The notes below the pieces were generated by a model. It was not told the origin of the DNA. It made no database searches and saw only the letters and a program-made list of their open reading frames with translations. Positions 54,339 through 64,000 of a stretch of DNA of 64,000 nucleotides are shown here, piece by piece. The stretch is from an uncultured Clostridia bacterium (GTDB lineage: Bacteria > Bacillota > Clostridia > TANB77 > CAG-508), in the NCBI GenBank assembly GCA_934178555.1, contig CAKPQL010000003.1:1-64000 (forward strand). Direction: 5' to 3'. Every line of letters starts with the position of its first letter. The stretch's first letter is position 1. The translations under genes were made by a program, and so were the position numbers.

Positions 54339-55637
54339 TTATTTTTCATTTTCTTTTAACAAATTTATAATCACTTTTGCTTTAGCTTCCCATGTGTTTT
54401 CTAATGCTTCTTTATTTAAGAGTTCAAAATATTCTTTGTTTTCTTTACTAGATAATGTGATTGCTTTATCTACTAGTTCTACAAATTCATCATTGTTTTT
54501 CGCAATCATTACTGATTCATATTTTTTGCATTCGTTCATCGCCGTTGTTACTATTGGCTTTCCCATTGCCATATATTCAAATAATTTTAATGGTGAAGTA
54601 GATTGAGTAATCTCATTTATTAAAAAAGGTATAGTACATACATTAAAATAATTTGCATAATTTGGTAGCTCTTCATATTTTTTAGAACCTAAAAAGTATA
54701 CATTAGTACATCCTCCTAGATTTGATTTTTCAAAAGAATCATCATATTTTACTCCCAAAAGAACAATATTATATTCAGGTCTTTTTTTTGCCAAATATTT
54801 TACCATTTCATAATCAAACCAACTAGCAAGTGCACCATAATACCCAATTATAGGTTTCTTCTCATTTACAATATCTAAAAATTTTTTATCATAACTAAAA
54901 TCTTTATTTAAAATATTAAAATGATTGTAATCAACCCCATTGCATGCAAATGCTAATTTTTCTGTTCCTCTTTTTGAAATAACATCTTTTTGTATTTCAT
55001 CAGCTGTTACTATAACAAATACATTTTCTTTGTCATTTAACATATATTCATATTTTTCTTTTATATTTATAGGCAATTCTTTAGTTCCAATTATTAGTGG
55101 ACTTAAATCATCTATATATTCATATATAATTTTATAGCCATCGTTAAGATATTGTTTTAATTCACTTATAGTCATATTATAATCTGTAGAATATATTTGA
55201 ATGTATCGTGGTAAATTTATATTTCTAACCTTTTCCAATATCATTTTCTTAATTGCACGATTGTTAAAATTAACTAAAAACAAATTATCTTCTACTTTTT
55301 TTATTTGTTTTACATTATCAGTCATTGTTGTTACTTCATATAATACTAAGCATCTCTTTCGTGCAAGGTTTATAGATATATGTTGTGGTCTTTGAAATAA
55401 TGGAACATTCCATCCAAAGTCACTTTTCCAAATAATAATTCTATCAAAATTATTATTTAAAAATATATTATCTAATAAATTTTTATATTTCCTTTTATTT
55501 AATTTTACATTTATATAACTAAATATATTTATTTTTGATAAATATTTTGCTTTTATATATTTGAATGTTTTTTTTATTGTAACTAGTATTCCATCTTTCT
55601 TTATCACAAATATAATCTTTTCAAATTTTTTTTTCAT
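54339..55637 (-). CDS. GT-B glycosyltransferase (group 1-like)
   Basis: A 432-residue cytosolic glycosyltransferase, probably of the GT4-like group. The C-terminal half has S-T-S-P-L-K-L-F-E-Y-M-A-M-G-K-P-I-V (the EX7E-type nucleotide-sugar binding region). An N-terminal half with W-N-V-P-L-F-Q-R-P-Q-H resembles teichuronic-acid/TuaH-type and other wall-sugar transferases. A lysine-rich N-terminal tail (about 1-30) precedes the fold. Donor and acceptor cannot be read. Its C-terminal half is related to the first half of the next protein (55695-57692). Confidence 0.85.
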   Translation of the reverse strand: MKKKFEKIIFVIKKDGILVTIKKTFKYIKAKYLSKINIFSYINVKLNKRKYKNLLDNIFLNNNFDRIIIWKSDFGWNVPLFQRPQHISINLARKRCLVLYEVTTMTDNVKQIKKVEDNLFLVNFNNRAIKKMILEKVRNINLPRYIQIYSTDYNMTISELKQYLNDGYKIIYEYIDDLSPLIIGTKELPINIKEKYEYMLNDKENVFVIVTADEIQKDVISKRGTEKLAFACNGVDYNHFNILNKDFSYDKKFLDIVNEKKPIIGYYGALASWFDYEMVKYLAKKRPEYNIVLLGVKYDDSFEKSNLGGCTNVYFLGSKKYEELPNYANYFNVCTIPFLINEITQSTSPLKLFEYMAMGKPIVTTAMNECKKYESVMIAKNNDEFVELVDKAITLSSKENKEYFELLNKEALENTWEAKAKVIINLLKENEK

Positions 55638-55694
55638 TATTACTCCCTAGTATTCATATACCTTTGTATCGCTTGGCTTTATAAATTATCTGTA

Positions 55695-57692
55695 CTATTT
55701 TACATACTTAAATATAAGATTTGGATCAATTTTTTTCCATTTACTTAAGAAATATTCTCCCTTTTCTCTTATCAATTTATAGTGAGCAGCTGTACCACTT
55801 TTAGTTGTTTGATGTGGTAAATGTCCAACACCTAAGTGTGGTGAATAATATATTTCTAGACCAGCATTTCTTACTTTTAATGATAAATCTGTATCTTCAT
55901 AACATGTTGGGTCATAATTCAAATCAAATCCTTCGATTTTATCAAATAAATCTTTCTTTATAATATATCCACATGTAGCTAAATATCCAATATCACTCCT
56001 ACAAATTGCATTTGGTGGCATATATTTATGTTCAAAAGAATCAACAACCATATATGCAAATCCCTTTCTATTGAACCAACCAGCTCCCCAGCCGATACTA
56101 CCAATTTTATCATTCTCTTGCATTAATTCTATATAATTATCTAACCAATATTTGTTTGTAATCCATTCGTCACTGTCTAAAAACACAATATACTTACCTT
56201 TAGAATTTTCTACTCCTAAATTTCTTCCTGAAGAGCATCCATTTTTGCTATTTCTTACTAATGTTATTTTATCTGAATAATTTTCTTTTAAAATTTCATA
56301 AGAACCATCTGTACTGTTATTGTCAACAATTACTATTTGATAATTATATCTTTCATTATTTAGTAGCAATGTATCAACACACTTGAATATAACTTTTTTA
56401 TTATTGTAGTTAAGTACTACTATAGATATGTTACCATATACATCACTATCTTTTTCCCATTTGTTTACTGGAAATAGAACATCTAGCATTTCACTGCATC
56501 TACTATACCAGTTATTTTTGTTTATAAATTCATCTCTGGCTGATATATTTACATCGTTTTTTGAATTCATAATATGATTTATCCAATCCTCTGATTCTAA
56601 ACTTGTATAAGTATTTGGATATCCATTAATATCTGGTAATTCTGTTGCAATTACCTCTTTATTCATTGATATATATTCAAATATTTTTAATGGAGAAACA
56701 TAATCCCCAATACTTCCTTGTTTAAATGGTAATATTGCAAAATCAGAATATTGTAGATATGCAGGCAACTCTTCTTGTTTTTTTAATCCTAAGAAATGAA
56801 CATTGTTTGGCATTTCTTCTACTTTTTGTCTTATACCACTATAATCACCAATTAAGTTGATACTTATATATGCACTACTATCTGCAACCTTTTTTATTAT
56901 ATCCCAATCAAACCAATTTCCCCAAAGAGATCCATAATATATTAAAGTTTTTTCATTAGTATATAAATCTTCAGGTTTTTTATACTCTTTTCTTGGTTCG
57001 AATAAATCATCATCAACAGCATTAGCTAGATAATATACTTTCTTATTTACTATTCCATATTTTTTTAAATACATTTCTGTTTGCTGAACTAATTTTTTGG
57101 CTGTTGCAGTAATCATATCAGCATTCTGTAACATACTTTCTAATGTAGCTTCATCAAAGAACATTTCCCCCAAAGAAGTTTCCCAATTATCGATATTCTC
57201 ATATATAATTTTAGCTGACTTGTTCTTAGCAATATTTAAAAACTCTTTAAATTTTAATATTGGAGCTTCAAATATAAATATATCATCTTTATTTACTCTT
57301 TCTTCTATTATTTTTTTATCAACATTATCTATATATTGGTGCATTACTAATGGCATTGACATCAATGGTATATTTCCCTCTGTACATTCGTAAGCATAAA
57401 TATAGTATACCGCAAATCCAAGTTTATTAAAGATCTTTGCTAATTGTGATGAACGTTGTCCTCCTCCAACATCAAAGTATGGTACTGTTCCAAATATATA
57501 TATACTTTTTTTACTTTTTAATATAATATTAGAATTATCTTTATTTTCATCAGTTAAATCAAAGTTTTTAAACTTTTCTAATTGCTTATTTTTTAAAATG
57601 TCTTTCTTAAAAATCTTTTTTATTATTATTCTTATCGTTTCTCTAAATCCATGACACTTATAATACATTATTACTTTTTTAAACATCTTCAT
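55695..57692 (-). CDS. Fused GT4-like plus GT2 glycosyltransferase
   Basis: A 665-residue two-domain enzyme. Residues about 60-400 form a GT-B domain with G-G-G-Q-R-S-S-Q-L-A-K and V-S-P-L-K-I-F-E-Y-I-S-M-N-K-E. Residues about 415-640 form a GT-A domain with I-S-I-V-V-L-N-Y-N-N, V-D-N-N-S-T-D-G-S-Y and F-L-D-S-D-E (DXD), ending H-L-P-H-Q-T-T-K-S-G-T. Fusions like this let one protein add two sugars of a repeat unit in turn. It lies between the ABC exporter and the other glycosyltransferases and is presumably a backbone or decoration enzyme of the same polymer. Confidence 0.88.
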   Translation of the reverse strand: MKMFKKVIMYYKCHGFRETIRIIIKKIFKKDILKNKQLEKFKNFDLTDENKDNSNIILKSKKSIYIFGTVPYFDVGGGQRSSQLAKIFNKLGFAVYYIYAYECTEGNIPLMSMPLVMHQYIDNVDKKIIEERVNKDDIFIFEAPILKFKEFLNIAKNKSAKIIYENIDNWETSLGEMFFDEATLESMLQNADMITATAKKLVQQTEMYLKKYGIVNKKVYYLANAVDDDLFEPRKEYKKPEDLYTNEKTLIYYGSLWGNWFDWDIIKKVADSSAYISINLIGDYSGIRQKVEEMPNNVHFLGLKKQEELPAYLQYSDFAILPFKQGSIGDYVSPLKIFEYISMNKEVIATELPDINGYPNTYTSLESEDWINHIMNSKNDVNISARDEFINKNNWYSRCSEMLDVLFPVNKWEKDSDVYGNISIVVLNYNNKKVIFKCVDTLLLNNERYNYQIVIVDNNSTDGSYEILKENYSDKITLVRNSKNGCSSGRNLGVENSKGKYIVFLDSDEWITNKYWLDNYIELMQENDKIGSIGWGAGWFNRKGFAYMVVDSFEHKYMPPNAICRSDIGYLATCGYIIKKDLFDKIEGFDLNYDPTCYEDTDLSLKVRNAGLEIYYSPHLGVGHLPHQTTKSGTAAHYKLIREKGEYFLSKWKKIDPNLIFKYVK

Positions 57693-57713
57693 TCTCCTTA
57701 CTTTATTAACAAC

Positions 57714-58457
57714 TTACGTATTATATTTTTTCGCATATTCATTGCAAACTTCTTCAGCATTTCCAATCATTTTTATTTTTCCATGTTCTAGCCAAATTAC
57801 TCTATCGCACAATGATTTTATTGATTCTAATGAATGTGATACATATAAAACTGTAGTACCTCCCTTAATCATTCCTCTCATTTTTTCTTCACTTTTCTGT
57901 TGAAATGCAATGTCTCCAACTGATAATATTTCATCTACTATAAGAATTTCTGGATCTACTATAGTAGAAATAGAAAATGCAAGTCTAGCTACCATTCCTG
58001 ACGAGAAATTTCTAACCGGTACATCTAAGAAATCTATTAATTCAGAAAAATCTACAATTTCATTAAATTTTTTATCAATAAATTCTTTCGAATACCCTAA
58101 TACTGCTCCATTTAAATAAATATTTTCTCTTGCAGTAAGGTCAGGATCAAATCCAGCGCCTAATTCTATCATAGGGCATACATTACCATATATTTCTATA
58201 TTTCCTTTAGTAGGTTTCATAACTCCTGCTACTATTTTTAACAACGTTGATTTTCCAGCCCCATTGCTTCCAACAAATCCAATTACCTCACCTTTTTTTA
58301 CTTCAAAATTAACATCGGTTAAAGCCCAAAAATCATTATTTTTTTTATTCTCTTTATTCTTTTCCTTCTTAAACATATTAATAAAAAATAATTTTAGAGA
58401 AAAATTCTTCTCTATTCCAAGATTAAATCTCATGGATACATTATTAACTTTTATCAT
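57714..58457 (-). CDS. ABC transporter ATPase for wall polysaccharide export (TagH/Wzt-like)
   Basis: A 247-residue ATPase with Walker A G-S-N-G-A-G-K-S-T (about 68-76), signature N-F-S-S-G-M-V-A-R-L-A and Walker B I-L-I-V-D-E-I-L-S-V-G-D, in the short Wzt/TagH type that begins M-I-K-V-N-N-V-S-M-R-F-N. It lacks the extra C-terminal sugar-binding domain of some Wzt. Immediately follows the permease gene (8 bases apart). Drives export of the lipid-linked polymer built by the following genes. Confidence 0.93.
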   Translation of the reverse strand: MIKVNNVSMRFNLGIEKNFSLKLFFINMFKKEKNKENKKNNDFWALTDVNFEVKKGEVIGFVGSNGAGKSTLLKIVAGVMKPTKGNIEIYGNVCPMIELGAGFDPDLTARENIYLNGAVLGYSKEFIDKKFNEIVDFSELIDFLDVPVRNFSSGMVARLAFSISTIVDPEILIVDEILSVGDIAFQQKSEEKMRGMIKGGTTVLYVSHSLESIKSLCDRVIWLEHGKIKMIGNAEEVCNEYAKKYNT

Positions 58458-58465
58458 ACTGCCTC

Positions 58466-59254
58466 CTATACATAATAAATAAATTTATCCTGATTCTTTT
58501 TAAATACTACAATTCCTATAATTAGTGTTACTATTGATGTTATAGCACATATAGCAAATGTAAAAGCACTAGGCATTTCATTATATAAAATAATTCTTCT
58601 AGCGAAATTAATATAATGATAAATCGGATTGCATTTTAAAAGCAGTTGTATTTCTGGTGATATTATTGTAATGTCATACATTATTGGAGTTAAATACGTC
58701 CATATTGTAATAACAATTCCATATATATAAAACATATCTCTTAAAAAAACTGAAATTGTAGATAATATAAATCCCATTCCTAATGTAAACATAAATAAAC
58801 AAATAAAGGCATATGGTAATAATAAGTGATAAATATTAATTCCCGTTCCTGTAACTAATATTACAATATATAAAGGAATTAATGTAAGTAAGAAATTTAT
58901 ACCTATGAATAAACATTTAGATAGCGGAAATATATACTTTGGAATATATACTTTATTAATCAATCCAAAATTAGCTACAACTGAACTCATTGCTAAATTA
59001 GATGCCTCACTAAAATAATTAAACATTACTAAACCAGTTAATAGATACACTAAATAATTTACACCTGGTGTACTAAATTTAAAGAAATTAGAAAATATAA
59101 TAGCCATTACAATCATCATTAATACAGGATACAATAAACTCCATACAATTCCAAGAACAGACCTTTTATATTTTACTTTAAAATCCCTACTTACTAACTG
59201 CTGCAATAAAAAACTATATTTTTTAAAATTTGTCCATATATTTTTTAAAAACAT
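58466..59254 (-). CDS. ABC-2 type permease for wall polysaccharide export (TagG/Wzm-like)
   Basis: A 262-residue protein with six membrane segments, starting with the family's cytoplasmic opening L-V-S-R-D-F-K-V-K-Y-K-R-S-V-L-G-I-V-W-S-L-L, typical of TagG/Wzm permeases. I chose ATG 59254 behind GGAGG. The frame opens further at 59308 without a ribosome site. This is the first gene of the operon. Its promoter has -35 TTGATT and -10 TATAAT at 17-bp spacing (59280-59308). Confidence 0.93.
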   Translation of the reverse strand: MFLKNIWTNFKKYSFLLQQLVSRDFKVKYKRSVLGIVWSLLYPVLMMIVMAIIFSNFFKFSTPGVNYLVYLLTGLVMFNYFSEASNLAMSSVVANFGLINKVYIPKYIFPLSKCLFIGINFLLTLIPLYIVILVTGTGINIYHLLLPYAFICLFMFTLGMGFILSTISVFLRDMFYIYGIVITIWTYLTPIMYDITIISPEIQLLLKCNPIYHYINFARRIILYNEMPSAFTFAICAITSIVTLIIGIVVFKKNQDKFIYYV

Positions 59255-59279
59255 AATTACCTCCACTATAAACAAAGTT

Positions 59280-59308
59280 ATTATATATAAAATGTATTTA
59301 TTAATCAA
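59280..59308 (-). promoter_or_regulatory. Promoter of the wall-polymer operon
   Basis: Minus-strand -35 TTGATT (59303-59308) and -10 TATAAT (59280-59285), spacer 17 bases, just ahead of the TagG-like gene. Confidence 0.75.
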
Positions 59309-59388
59309 GTAAATTTTTAAAAAAATATACGGAAACTTGATTTTATTAAATTTTATTTTCTGTCTTTCATATTATATAAATATAGAGG

Positions 59389-59420
59389 CGTTAAAAAACG
59401 CCTCTATATTTATATAAGTT
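59389..59420 (-). terminator. Terminator downstream of clpB
   Basis: Fourteen-base perfect arms (59389-59402, 59407-59420) around a small A-rich loop. The position after the clpB stop (59507) and before the wall-polymer promoter suits a transcript end, though the T-run past the stem is broken. Confidence 0.8.
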
Positions 59421-59506
59421 AATTCTAATAAACTGTAAAACTGCTAATTCCGTAGCAATTATAATTATGACTTCATATTCTTTGTTGCTTTATCTTGATT
59501 CATTAT

Positions 59507-62101
59507 TTATTTTGATATATCTAGTTCATTATCTTTGCAGTCTACTGTAACTGTAGTATTAGGTAATATTTCTTGTGTTAATATTTTTTTAGCTATTAAT
59601 GTTTCTAATTTCTTTTGGACAAATCTTTTCAAAGGTCTTGCTCCATATACTTCGTCATATCCATTATTTATTAAATAATCTTTTGCACCTTTAGTTAATT
59701 CTAATTTTATATGTTTATCATCTAGTCTTCTTTCCAAATCTTTTATTAATAAATCTAATATTTTTGAAATTTCATCTTTTCTTAATGGTTTATAAAATAC
59801 TATTTCATCCAAACGGTTTAAAAATTCGGGTCTAAAACTTTGTTTTAACAAATTACTTACTTTATTTTTTGCTTCATCTGAAATTTCTCCACTCTGTTCT
59901 ATTCCTTCTAATATATAATCTGAACCTAAGTTTGAAGTTAATATTATTATTGTATTTTTAAAATCTACAGTCCTTCCTTGCGAATCCGTAATACGTCCAT
60001 CATCTAATACTTGTAATAATATATTGAACACATCAGGGTGTGCCTTTTCAATTTCATCAAACAAAACTACAGAATATGGTTTTCTTCTAACCGCCTCAGT
60101 TAATTGTCCTCCCTCTTCGTAACCTACATATCCTGGAGGTGCACCTATTAATCTTGATACAGAATACTTTTCCATATACTCAGACATATCTATTCTTACT
60201 ATATTATGTTCATCATCAAATAAACTCTCTGCTAATGCCTTTGCTAATTCAGTTTTACCAACACCAGTTGGACCTAAAAACATAAATGAGCCTATTGGTT
60301 TACGCGGATCTCCTATTCCTGCTCTTGAACGCATTATTGCTTCAGATACTTTTTCAACGGCTTCATCCTGTCCAATTACTCTTTTATGAAGTATTTCATC
60401 TAGATGTAATATTTTTTCTCTTTCTCCCTCCATAAGTTTTGCTACTGGTATTCCTGTCCATCTTGATATAATTTTTGCAATTTCATCTTCTGTTACTTTA
60501 TTTCTAAGTAAGCCATCCTCTTTACTTTTTTCTGATAACTCTTCTTCTTTTTCTAATTCTTTTTGCAATTCTGGTAATTTTCCATATTTCAATTCGGCTG
60601 CTTTATTCAATTCATAATTTCTTTCTGCTTGTTCTATTTGAGAATTTACACGGTCTATTTCTTCTCGTAATTTCTGTACTTTACCAATTGCCTGTTTTTC
60701 ATTCTCCCATTTTGCTTTCATTCCATCAAATTTTGATTTTAATTCTGCCTTTTCCTTTTGAATATCAGCTAAACGTTGTTTAGACATTTCGTCGTTTTCC
60801 TTACTTAAAGCAGTTTCTTCTATTTCTAACTGCATAATTTTTCTAGATACTTCATCTAATTCAGTTGGCATTGATTCCATTTCTGTTTTTATCATAGCGC
60901 ATGCCTCATCTACCAAATCTATTGCTTTATCTGGTAAAAATCTGTCTGATATATATCTATGTGATAATGTTGCAGCTGCAATTAAGCTATTATCTGATAT
61001 TTTTACTCCATGATACAATTCATATTTTTCCTTCAATCCCCTTAATATTGAAATTGTATCTTCTACAGTTGGTTCATCTACCATAACTGGTTGAAAACGT
61101 CTTTCTAGAGCGGGATCCTTTTCTATATATTGTCTATATTCATTTAAGGTAGTAGCACCTATACAATGTAGTTCACCACGTGCTAGCATTGGTTTTAGTA
61201 AATTACCTGCATCCATTGCTCCATCTGTTTTTCCTGCGCCCACTATTGTATGAATTTCGTCTATAAACAATATTATTTTTCCTTCACTTTTCTTTATTTC
61301 TTGTAATACTGCTTTTAATCTTTCCTCAAATTCTCCTCTATATTTTGCACCTGCAACTAAAGAGCCCATATCTAGTGAAAATATGGTGCAATCCTTTAAT
61401 CCCTCTGGAACATCTCCTCTTAATATTCTTAGTGCTAGCCCTTCTGCAATAGCAGTTTTACCAACACCTGGTTCACCTATTAAGCAAGGATTATTTTTGG
61501 TTTTTCTTGATAATATTCTTATTACATTTCTTATTTCTGAATCTCTTCCTATTACTGGATCCAATTTTTGTTTACGTGCTAGTTCTACCAAATCTTGTCC
61601 ATATTTTTTCAAAGCATCATAAGTTTCTTCTGGATTATCTGTTGTTACTCTGGTATTTCCTCTAACGCTTAATAGAGCTTTTAAAAAATCATTTTTATTT
61701 ATATTAAATTTTCCAAATAATTCTTTTACTTCTCTATTTGCATTATCAAACATAGAAAGCATAATATGTTCTACAGAAACATATTCATCTTTCATTTCCT
61801 TTGCAATATTTTCAGCTTTAGCAAACATAATATCAACATCTTGAGATACATAAATTCCATCATTTGGTCTTGCTCCACCTGTAACTTTTGGTTTATTAGC
61901 TATTTTATTTCTTACCTTCTCCTCGAAACTTTCAGGTATTTCCATTTTTTTAAATAATTCTTTTATTAAGCTATTATCTTGTTCAAGTAATGCCAATAAA
62001 ACATGTTCTTGCTCTACTTGTGCATTCTGATTTTCAACTGCTATATTCTGTGCATTTTGTATAGCCTCCAATGATTTTTGAGTAAACTTTTGAATATTCA
62101 T
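59507..62101 (-). CDS. clpB: ClpB disaggregase
   Basis: Hexameric AAA+ protein that pulls aggregated proteins apart with the DnaK system. The 864 residues comprise the N-domain (1-150), AAA-1 with G-E-P-G-V-G-K-T (Walker A), a coiled-coil middle domain (about 405-525, diagnostic of ClpB rather than ClpC), AAA-2 with G-P-T-G-V-G-K-T and the C-terminal small domain with G-A-R-P-L-K-R. Start: ATG 62101 behind GGAGTGG. The promoter region carries a CIRCE-like dyad (62245-62271), so HrcA control is likely. No other heat-shock genes are in the window. Confidence 0.97.
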   Translation of the reverse strand: MNIQKFTQKSLEAIQNAQNIAVENQNAQVEQEHVLLALLEQDNSLIKELFKKMEIPESFEEKVRNKIANKPKVTGGARPNDGIYVSQDVDIMFAKAENIAKEMKDEYVSVEHIMLSMFDNANREVKELFGKFNINKNDFLKALLSVRGNTRVTTDNPEETYDALKKYGQDLVELARKQKLDPVIGRDSEIRNVIRILSRKTKNNPCLIGEPGVGKTAIAEGLALRILRGDVPEGLKDCTIFSLDMGSLVAGAKYRGEFEERLKAVLQEIKKSEGKIILFIDEIHTIVGAGKTDGAMDAGNLLKPMLARGELHCIGATTLNEYRQYIEKDPALERRFQPVMVDEPTVEDTISILRGLKEKYELYHGVKISDNSLIAAATLSHRYISDRFLPDKAIDLVDEACAMIKTEMESMPTELDEVSRKIMQLEIEETALSKENDEMSKQRLADIQKEKAELKSKFDGMKAKWENEKQAIGKVQKLREEIDRVNSQIEQAERNYELNKAAELKYGKLPELQKELEKEEELSEKSKEDGLLRNKVTEDEIAKIISRWTGIPVAKLMEGEREKILHLDEILHKRVIGQDEAVEKVSEAIMRSRAGIGDPRKPIGSFMFLGPTGVGKTELAKALAESLFDDEHNIVRIDMSEYMEKYSVSRLIGAPPGYVGYEEGGQLTEAVRRKPYSVVLFDEIEKAHPDVFNILLQVLDDGRITDSQGRTVDFKNTIIILTSNLGSDYILEGIEQSGEISDEAKNKVSNLLKQSFRPEFLNRLDEIVFYKPLRKDEISKILDLLIKDLERRLDDKHIKLELTKGAKDYLINNGYDEVYGARPLKRFVQKKLETLIAKKILTQEILPNTTVTVDCKDNELDISK

Positions 62102-62189
62102 ATTACCACTCCTTTCCCACTGAATCGTTTTTGTTAGCTAAATAATATTTCTTAACTAACCTGCATTATGAATATTTTAAAAGCACAAT

Positions 62190-62271
62190 CTTAAATATAG
62201 AATGTGCCTTTTTCTGATTACATATAATATTATAATACATTATTTTAGCAAAGTAAATAGGAGAGTGCTAA
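62190..62271 (-). promoter_or_regulatory. clpB promoter region with CIRCE-like operator
   Basis: A dyad TTAGCAAAG-N9-GAGTGCTAA (62245-62271) keeps the exact 9-base spacing of the CIRCE element bound by HrcA. One half is perfect and the other has 6 of 9 consensus bases. On the minus strand the right side overlaps a -35 TTTACT that precedes TATAAT by 17 bases. A hairpin with GGCACA/TGTGCT arms lies between this and clpB. Confidence 0.6.
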
Positions 62272-62276
62272 TTTTT

Positions 62277-63200
62277 TTAATAATTTCTTTTTATTTTTGC
62301 AACAAAGAATCCTTCATATAAATTATTTGGACATACGCAAAGAGTTCCTTCTATTTTTGTTGGAAGCATTGGTATACTTTCTTTCGACTCAAATTCTATA
62401 GGTATAATCTCATATTTTTTACCATCTATAACTTTATTTATGATTTCTTCATTTTCACATGAAAGTATTGAACAAGTAGAATATACCATTTCTCCTCCAG
62501 GTTTTAAAATTGTAATTGCTTTTTTTAATAAAGCTAATTGTGAGTTTTGAGATTTATTTATTAATTTCATTGTAAATGTATCATTTAATTTTTTGTTATT
62601 TATATCCAAAGTACCGCTTCCACTACATGGTGCATCTAATAAAATCTGATTAAAAGAAAAAAAACTATCTATATTTCTTGCATCTTTTACCATACAATAT
62701 ACACATGTAGCCCCTTGCTTTTCTATATTGTATTTTAGTCGTTCTGCACGAATCGAATTCATTTCACACGCCGTAATATGAGATTTGTTTTCTGATAAAG
62801 CTGCCATTTGAGTAGTCTTTCCACCAGGAGCTGCAGCCATATCTAAAATATCTGCATTATATTTAGGTTCAAGTATAATTGGAGGTAACATAGATGATAA
62901 ATTTTGAAGATATATCTTACCTTCTTTATATATATCCAACTCTTGTATTTCTTTTTCTTTAACATTTTTTATAATTACAGCTGAATTACTCCAAGGAACT
63001 AGTTCATATTCTATTTTTTCTATATTTAATAAATTTAAAACATCCTCTACATTAGTTTTTAAAGTATTTATTCTAAAACTAACAACTCTATTACTAGTGT
63101 ATCCAGTTATTATTTTTTTTGTATTCTCTTTACCATACTGTTCTTCTAGCATACTGATTAAAAAAGTAGGTAACTTAGCGATTGTTTCATTATATTCCAT
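62277..63200 (-). CDS. RsmB/NOP2-family RNA (cytosine-C5) methyltransferase
   Basis: Transfers methyl from SAM to C5 of cytosine in rRNA or tRNA. The 307 residues cover the family's SAM domain: L-D-M-A-A-A-P-G-G-K-T-T-Q-M-A-A (motif I), D-A-P-C-S-G-S-G-T (catalytic-cycle cysteine, motif IV) and V-Y-S-T-C-S-I (catalytic cysteine, motif VI). There is a short N-terminal domain but no C-terminal PUA-like extension, so it is nearer to short RsmF/YebU-type enzymes than to full RsmB. Its target position cannot be inferred. It starts at ATG 63200 after AGGAGG. Confidence 0.93.
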   Translation of the reverse strand: MEYNETIAKLPTFLISMLEEQYGKENTKKIITGYTSNRVVSFRINTLKTNVEDVLNLLNIEKIEYELVPWSNSAVIIKNVKEKEIQELDIYKEGKIYLQNLSSMLPPIILEPKYNADILDMAAAPGGKTTQMAALSENKSHITACEMNSIRAERLKYNIEKQGATCVYCMVKDARNIDSFFSFNQILLDAPCSGSGTLDINNKKLNDTFTMKLINKSQNSQLALLKKAITILKPGGEMVYSTCSILSCENEEIINKVIDGKKYEIIPIEFESKESIPMLPTKIEGTLCVCPNNLYEGFFVAKIKRNY

Positions 63201-63228
63201 ATATTCCTCCTAATTTTTGTACATTATA

Positions 63229-63900
63229 TTATTCTAACATATATTTATATAAAATTTCTTTTTTTCCTCCATACATACTATGATATGTAAGTTCTATTTC
63301 TGAAACATCAACTTCCCCAAAATCATAATTATTATGTTCTTCTATAAATTTTATAAACTTTTCTCTATTTTTCAAACTTTCCTTAAATCTTGAAATTGTT
63401 ATATGTGATGAGTTTGTTATGTATTTTTCATTTAATTCTAATCCGTGCTCTAAAATTTCTTTTTTTAATTTTCTTCTAAAATATTCCAATTCTTCTTTAT
63501 AATACCCTTTCACAATAACCGCCCCATCACTAGCAATTATTCCTTTAAAATTAATTTTGAATTTTTTTATTTCTTTTAATATTTTATTTATTATTTCGTT
63601 ATACATTTCAATTTGATTTTGTGTATATTTAAAATTTTCTTTAGAAACTATTATAGAAAAAAGAGTAGTGTGTAAATTATCTTTAGGATAATAGTACTGA
63701 TTTTCTTCAATTTTTTTAAGTTCATTTTCAATACCTTGTATTTTGTATTTTATATTATCGTTAGGTCTTGCTAATACTGCAATTCCCATTCTTGTATCTT
63801 TATCTATATTATTTAACCAATAATCAATACTCTCCTCCTTGTGGAATATCTTATTAATCCCATCACTTGATATATTACTATATAAATTTTCTAATTCCAT
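63229..63900 (-). CDS. 2H phosphoesterase superfamily protein (2'-5' RNA ligase-like)
   Basis: A 223-residue soluble protein with the two diagnostic H-x-T/S motifs of 2H phosphoesterases: L-H-T-T-L-F (about 97-102) and S-H-I-T-I-S-R-F (about 167-174), spaced as in the family. Members act on cyclic phosphates or 2'-5' linkages of RNA or nucleotides. The exact substrate is unknown. It is 28 bases upstream of the RNA methyltransferase on the same strand, which suggests a shared RNA-related transcript. It starts at ATG 63900 after AAAGGAG. Confidence 0.75.
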   Translation of the reverse strand: MELENLYSNISSDGINKIFHKEESIDYWLNNIDKDTRMGIAVLARPNDNIKYKIQGIENELKKIEENQYYYPKDNLHTTLFSIIVSKENFKYTQNQIEMYNEIINKILKEIKKFKINFKGIIASDGAVIVKGYYKEELEYFRRKLKKEILEHGLELNEKYITNSSHITISRFKESLKNREKFIKFIEEHNNYDFGEVDVSEIELTYHSMYGGKKEILYKYMLE

Positions 63901-63963
63901 TTTTTCTCCTTTGTGTTTCCATAAATTGTAATTAATACTATATCACAAAAAAAATAAAAAGAA

Positions 63964-63984
63964 TAGATTTTAATGTAAAAATCT
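63964..63984 (-). terminator. Terminator for a minus-strand gene beyond the right edge
   Basis: Eight-base perfect arms (63964-63971, 63977-63984) followed on the minus strand by a long T-rich run with TTTTTTTT. The gene it ends lies outside the window. Confidence 0.75.
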
Positions 63985-64000
63985 ACTCTTTTCGTTCGTC

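Overview
This 64 kb window is AT-rich bacterial chromosome from a low-GC Firmicute, most likely an anaerobic, uncultured Clostridia lineage (inference). The evidence is DisA, RqcP, T-box leaders, a SufCBDSU operon with SufU, a clostridial-type GlgP, a TagGH-type wall-polymer cluster, strong AGGAGG ribosome sites and AGA-dominated arginine usage. Almost everything is on the minus strand and mostly housekeeping. A few single genes lie on the plus strand with their own promoter and terminator. I saw no rRNA, tRNA, CRISPR array or intact insertion sequence.

Layout. 1-3.4 kb: an edge-cut Rpn-family nuclease, a sortase, and two cyclophilins flanking rqcP. 3.4-9.5 kb: disA, radA, a GH15 hydrolase and a beta-CASP metallo-hydrolase. 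9.6-14.8 kb: an unknown coiled-coil protein, ftsK/spoIIIE, a DivIVA-like protein and rsmD. 15-26 kb: polysaccharide deacetylase, T-box/ileS, cysE, a YibE/F protein, pyk and glgP. 26-35 kb: an unknown gene, tmRNA, a beta-lactamase-like lipoprotein, eno, T-box/valS, glmU, comF and a REP-transposase remnant. 35-41 kb: a DapB-like dehydrogenase, a metal-binding lipoprotein-like protein, rdgB, uvrB and tcdA. 41-48.7 kb: one sulfur operon (sufCBDSU-mnmA-metK) with its Rrf2 regulator. 49.7-59.3 kb: wall-polysaccharide synthesis and export. 59.5-63.9 kb: clpB, an RNA methyltransferase and a 2H phosphoesterase.

The main observation concerns reading frames. Five otherwise well-conserved genes (sortase, radA, beta-CASP hydrolase, cysE, uvrB; uvrB twice) are each broken by one extra base. 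In all six cases the extra base is a C placed directly before a GGA or GGT glycine codon, so the ribosome meets an in-frame CGG. Skipping that C restores the family sequence exactly, including the P-loops of RadA and UvrB. By my reading, CGG is never used in frame in any other minus-strand housekeeping gene, nor in valS. The only other in-frame CGG codons are in three plus-strand genes that look acquired. I propose CGG-triggered +1 frameshifting, or quadruplet decoding of CGGN, as a routine part of gene expression in this lineage. A systematic assembly artefact is the main rival explanation.

Other points: two near-identical candidate Rrf2 operators sit in the promoters of the suf operon and of the regulator itself. 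A GT2/GtrA/membrane-protein triplet at the end of the wall-polymer operon looks like a three-component extracytoplasmic glycosylation module. A CIRCE-like dyad lies in the clpB promoter.
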